A stretch of DNA of 6,478 nucleotides from Prevotellaceae bacterium (GTDB lineage: Bacteria; Bacteroidota; Bacteroidia; Bacteroidales; UBA932), in NCBI GenBank assembly GCA_031287815.1, contig JAITSM010000056.1, forward strand, positions 1 through 6,478, in the 5' to 3' direction. This document shows positions 5,642 through 6,478 of the stretch, piece after piece. The notes under the pieces are model-generated. The model ran no database searches and was not told the DNA's origin. It saw only the letters and a program-made list of their open reading frames with translations. The position numbers were made by a program, and so were the translations under genes. Position 1 is the first letter of the stretch. Each line of letters starts with the position of its first letter.

Positions 5642-6478
5642 TTATAGTTGGTGGAAACAACGTATTTGACCAGGGGTTAGCGCAACAGAATTAATCGTCA
5701 TATCAGAGTCACAAAACGACCACACAGCGGTTGTGAGATCGGTTGCCACCACATCGCAGCGTATTGGCATGTCGTAGATAAAGCAGCCATTGTCTTTGTT
5801 GTAGCAAAATTTTGTAGGATTCAATGCTCCCCCCCAGTTATCATTAGTTGCAGGCCTTGTAAAACGATTCTTGTATTCATTAGCACTTGGCAATATCCAA
5901 CCGTTAGGACAAGCCAAACTTTTATCAGTAGCGCTATACAGCCTCAATCCAGAGCATGTGCGTTCATATCCATAACTACCGCGATAGTCGTCAGCCCACC
6001 ACCATACACCGTCGGAGTATTGTACAATACGGTACAATTCGTCATCTCGCGGGTCTTTTATATACGCTTCCCAATTCTGTGCGCCGCTGATGCGCTGTTG
6101 GCATTTGTGCTCGGGGTCTGCATACCAGTCCGTACCTGTATAGGCACAAGTTCCTATAACTTCTTGCAATCCTCCGGGACATTCCGTCTTGTCGGTAATA
6201 CTTACCGGTACAAAGGTTAAATTTGCTTTTGGCATGGATGTTTGTGTGATTTCGTGAACCCCTCCATTCGCTTCTTTTAATATGAATGGCGGCGTACCTT
6301 TAAAATAATAGATTTGTTCATCCAAAACCATATTTGGCGGGTAATCGCTACCGTAAGCGCACCAGTTGAATTTGCCGGTAATGTTGCTCAACGTGGCGGT
6401 AACGGTCGTGGAATTGCCATATACATAAAAGCCCCGTCCGTTTTGTCCATCGTAGCTCCCGCCGGCTACGGATACCGG
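5642..6478 (-). CDS. Partial cysteine-rich surface protein, Fib_succ_major-like domain
   Basis: The frame is open to the right edge, so this is the C-terminal 278 residues of a longer protein whose start lies outside the window. The TTG near 6391 is only an internal codon. Residues about 138-278 resemble the Fibrobacter succinogenes major paralogous domain: ELYRIVQYSDGVWWWADDYR matches the usual start, and GLRLYSATDKSLACPNGWILPSANEY matches the CPxGWrLPs core. Before it comes a beta-rich, glycine/threonine-rich segment (GGSYDGQNGRGFYVYG..TVTATLS) like an Ig-like or adhesin module. Eleven cysteines follow in the last 240 residues, suggesting disulfides and export. Substrate binding or adhesion is the likely role, but the function is unknown. 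Composition looks less GC-rich than the plus-strand genes, consistent with accessory DNA. It ends convergently, 66 nt from the HAD stop. Confidence 0.75.
   Translation of the reverse strand, partial: PVSVAGGSYDGQNGRGFYVYGNSTTVTATLSNITGKFNWCAYGSDYPPNMVLDEQIYYFKGTPPFILKEANGGVHEITQTSMPKANLTFVPVSITDKTECPGGLQEVIGTCAYTGTDWYADPEHKCQQRISGAQNWEAYIKDPRDDELYRIVQYSDGVWWWADDYRGSYGYERTCSGLRLYSATDKSLACPNGWILPSANEYKNRFTRPATNDNWGGALNPTKFCYNKDNGCFIYDMPIRCDVVATDLTTAVWSFCDSDMTINSVALTPGQIRCFHQL

Noticed and set aside
6020..6220. Plus-strand small gene inside the surface-protein region
   Set aside because: It lies wholly within the minus-strand coding frame, whose domain motifs are recognisable; the plus frame has none.
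1..6478. CRISPR array
   Set aside because: There are no regularly spaced direct repeats of 20-40 nt. The two promoter-like copies at 457-484 and 577-605 are a single pair with -7 boxes.

Overview
The window looks like chromosomal DNA from a member of the Bacteroidota, probably the Bacteroidales. Evidence: several promoters match the Bacteroidetes primary-sigma pattern (TTTG, about 19-20 nt, TAnnTTTG), leaders are A-rich with little Shine-Dalgarno signal, the HTH protein at 2065-2328 has a family resemblance to small Bacteroidales proteins, and the right edge carries a Fibrobacter-succinogenes-major-paralog-type surface domain common in gut Bacteroidota. The species cannot be named from this sequence.

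Layout. 1-623 is a long AT-rich intergenic region with no credible protein gene, but it is full of structure. There is a GC-rich hairpin at the left edge, an inverted repeat at 87-145, and a ~105-nt long-hairpin RNA candidate at 223-326. A Bacteroidetes-type promoter on the minus strand (424-394) could transcribe that candidate. Two near-copies of a TAACTTTG promoter on the plus strand (457-484 and 577-605) lead into the first gene. 624-2003 encodes a membrane NfeD/ClpP-class serine protease with a signal peptide. 2065-2328 encodes a small HTH protein. 2470-3477 encodes glyceraldehyde-3-phosphate dehydrogenase behind a textbook Bacteroidetes promoter (2397-2428) and ends at a strong intrinsic terminator (3523-3549). 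3581-5575 is a plus-strand run of guanylate kinase, an AlkD-type DNA glycosylase and a HAD phosphatase/mutase-like enzyme. From the right edge back to 5642, a partial cysteine-rich surface protein gene runs on the minus strand, convergent to the HAD gene.

How the genes fit together. The plus-strand genes are housekeeping: membrane protein quality control, glycolysis, GMP phosphorylation, alkylation-damage repair and a sugar-phosphate or nucleotide-pool type HAD enzyme. They do not form one pathway. gmk, alkD and HAD may be cotranscribed because no clear promoter lies between them. The right-hand gene looks like accessory surface-protein DNA.

The least ordinary part is the non-coding left end. 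The minus-strand promoter, the long bulged hairpin, a 10-bp complement between its apical loop and a flanking segment, and an adjacent T-tract together suggest an unannotated small RNA. Its overall shape recalls 6S-like RNAs of Bacteroidota, but that identity is inference only.
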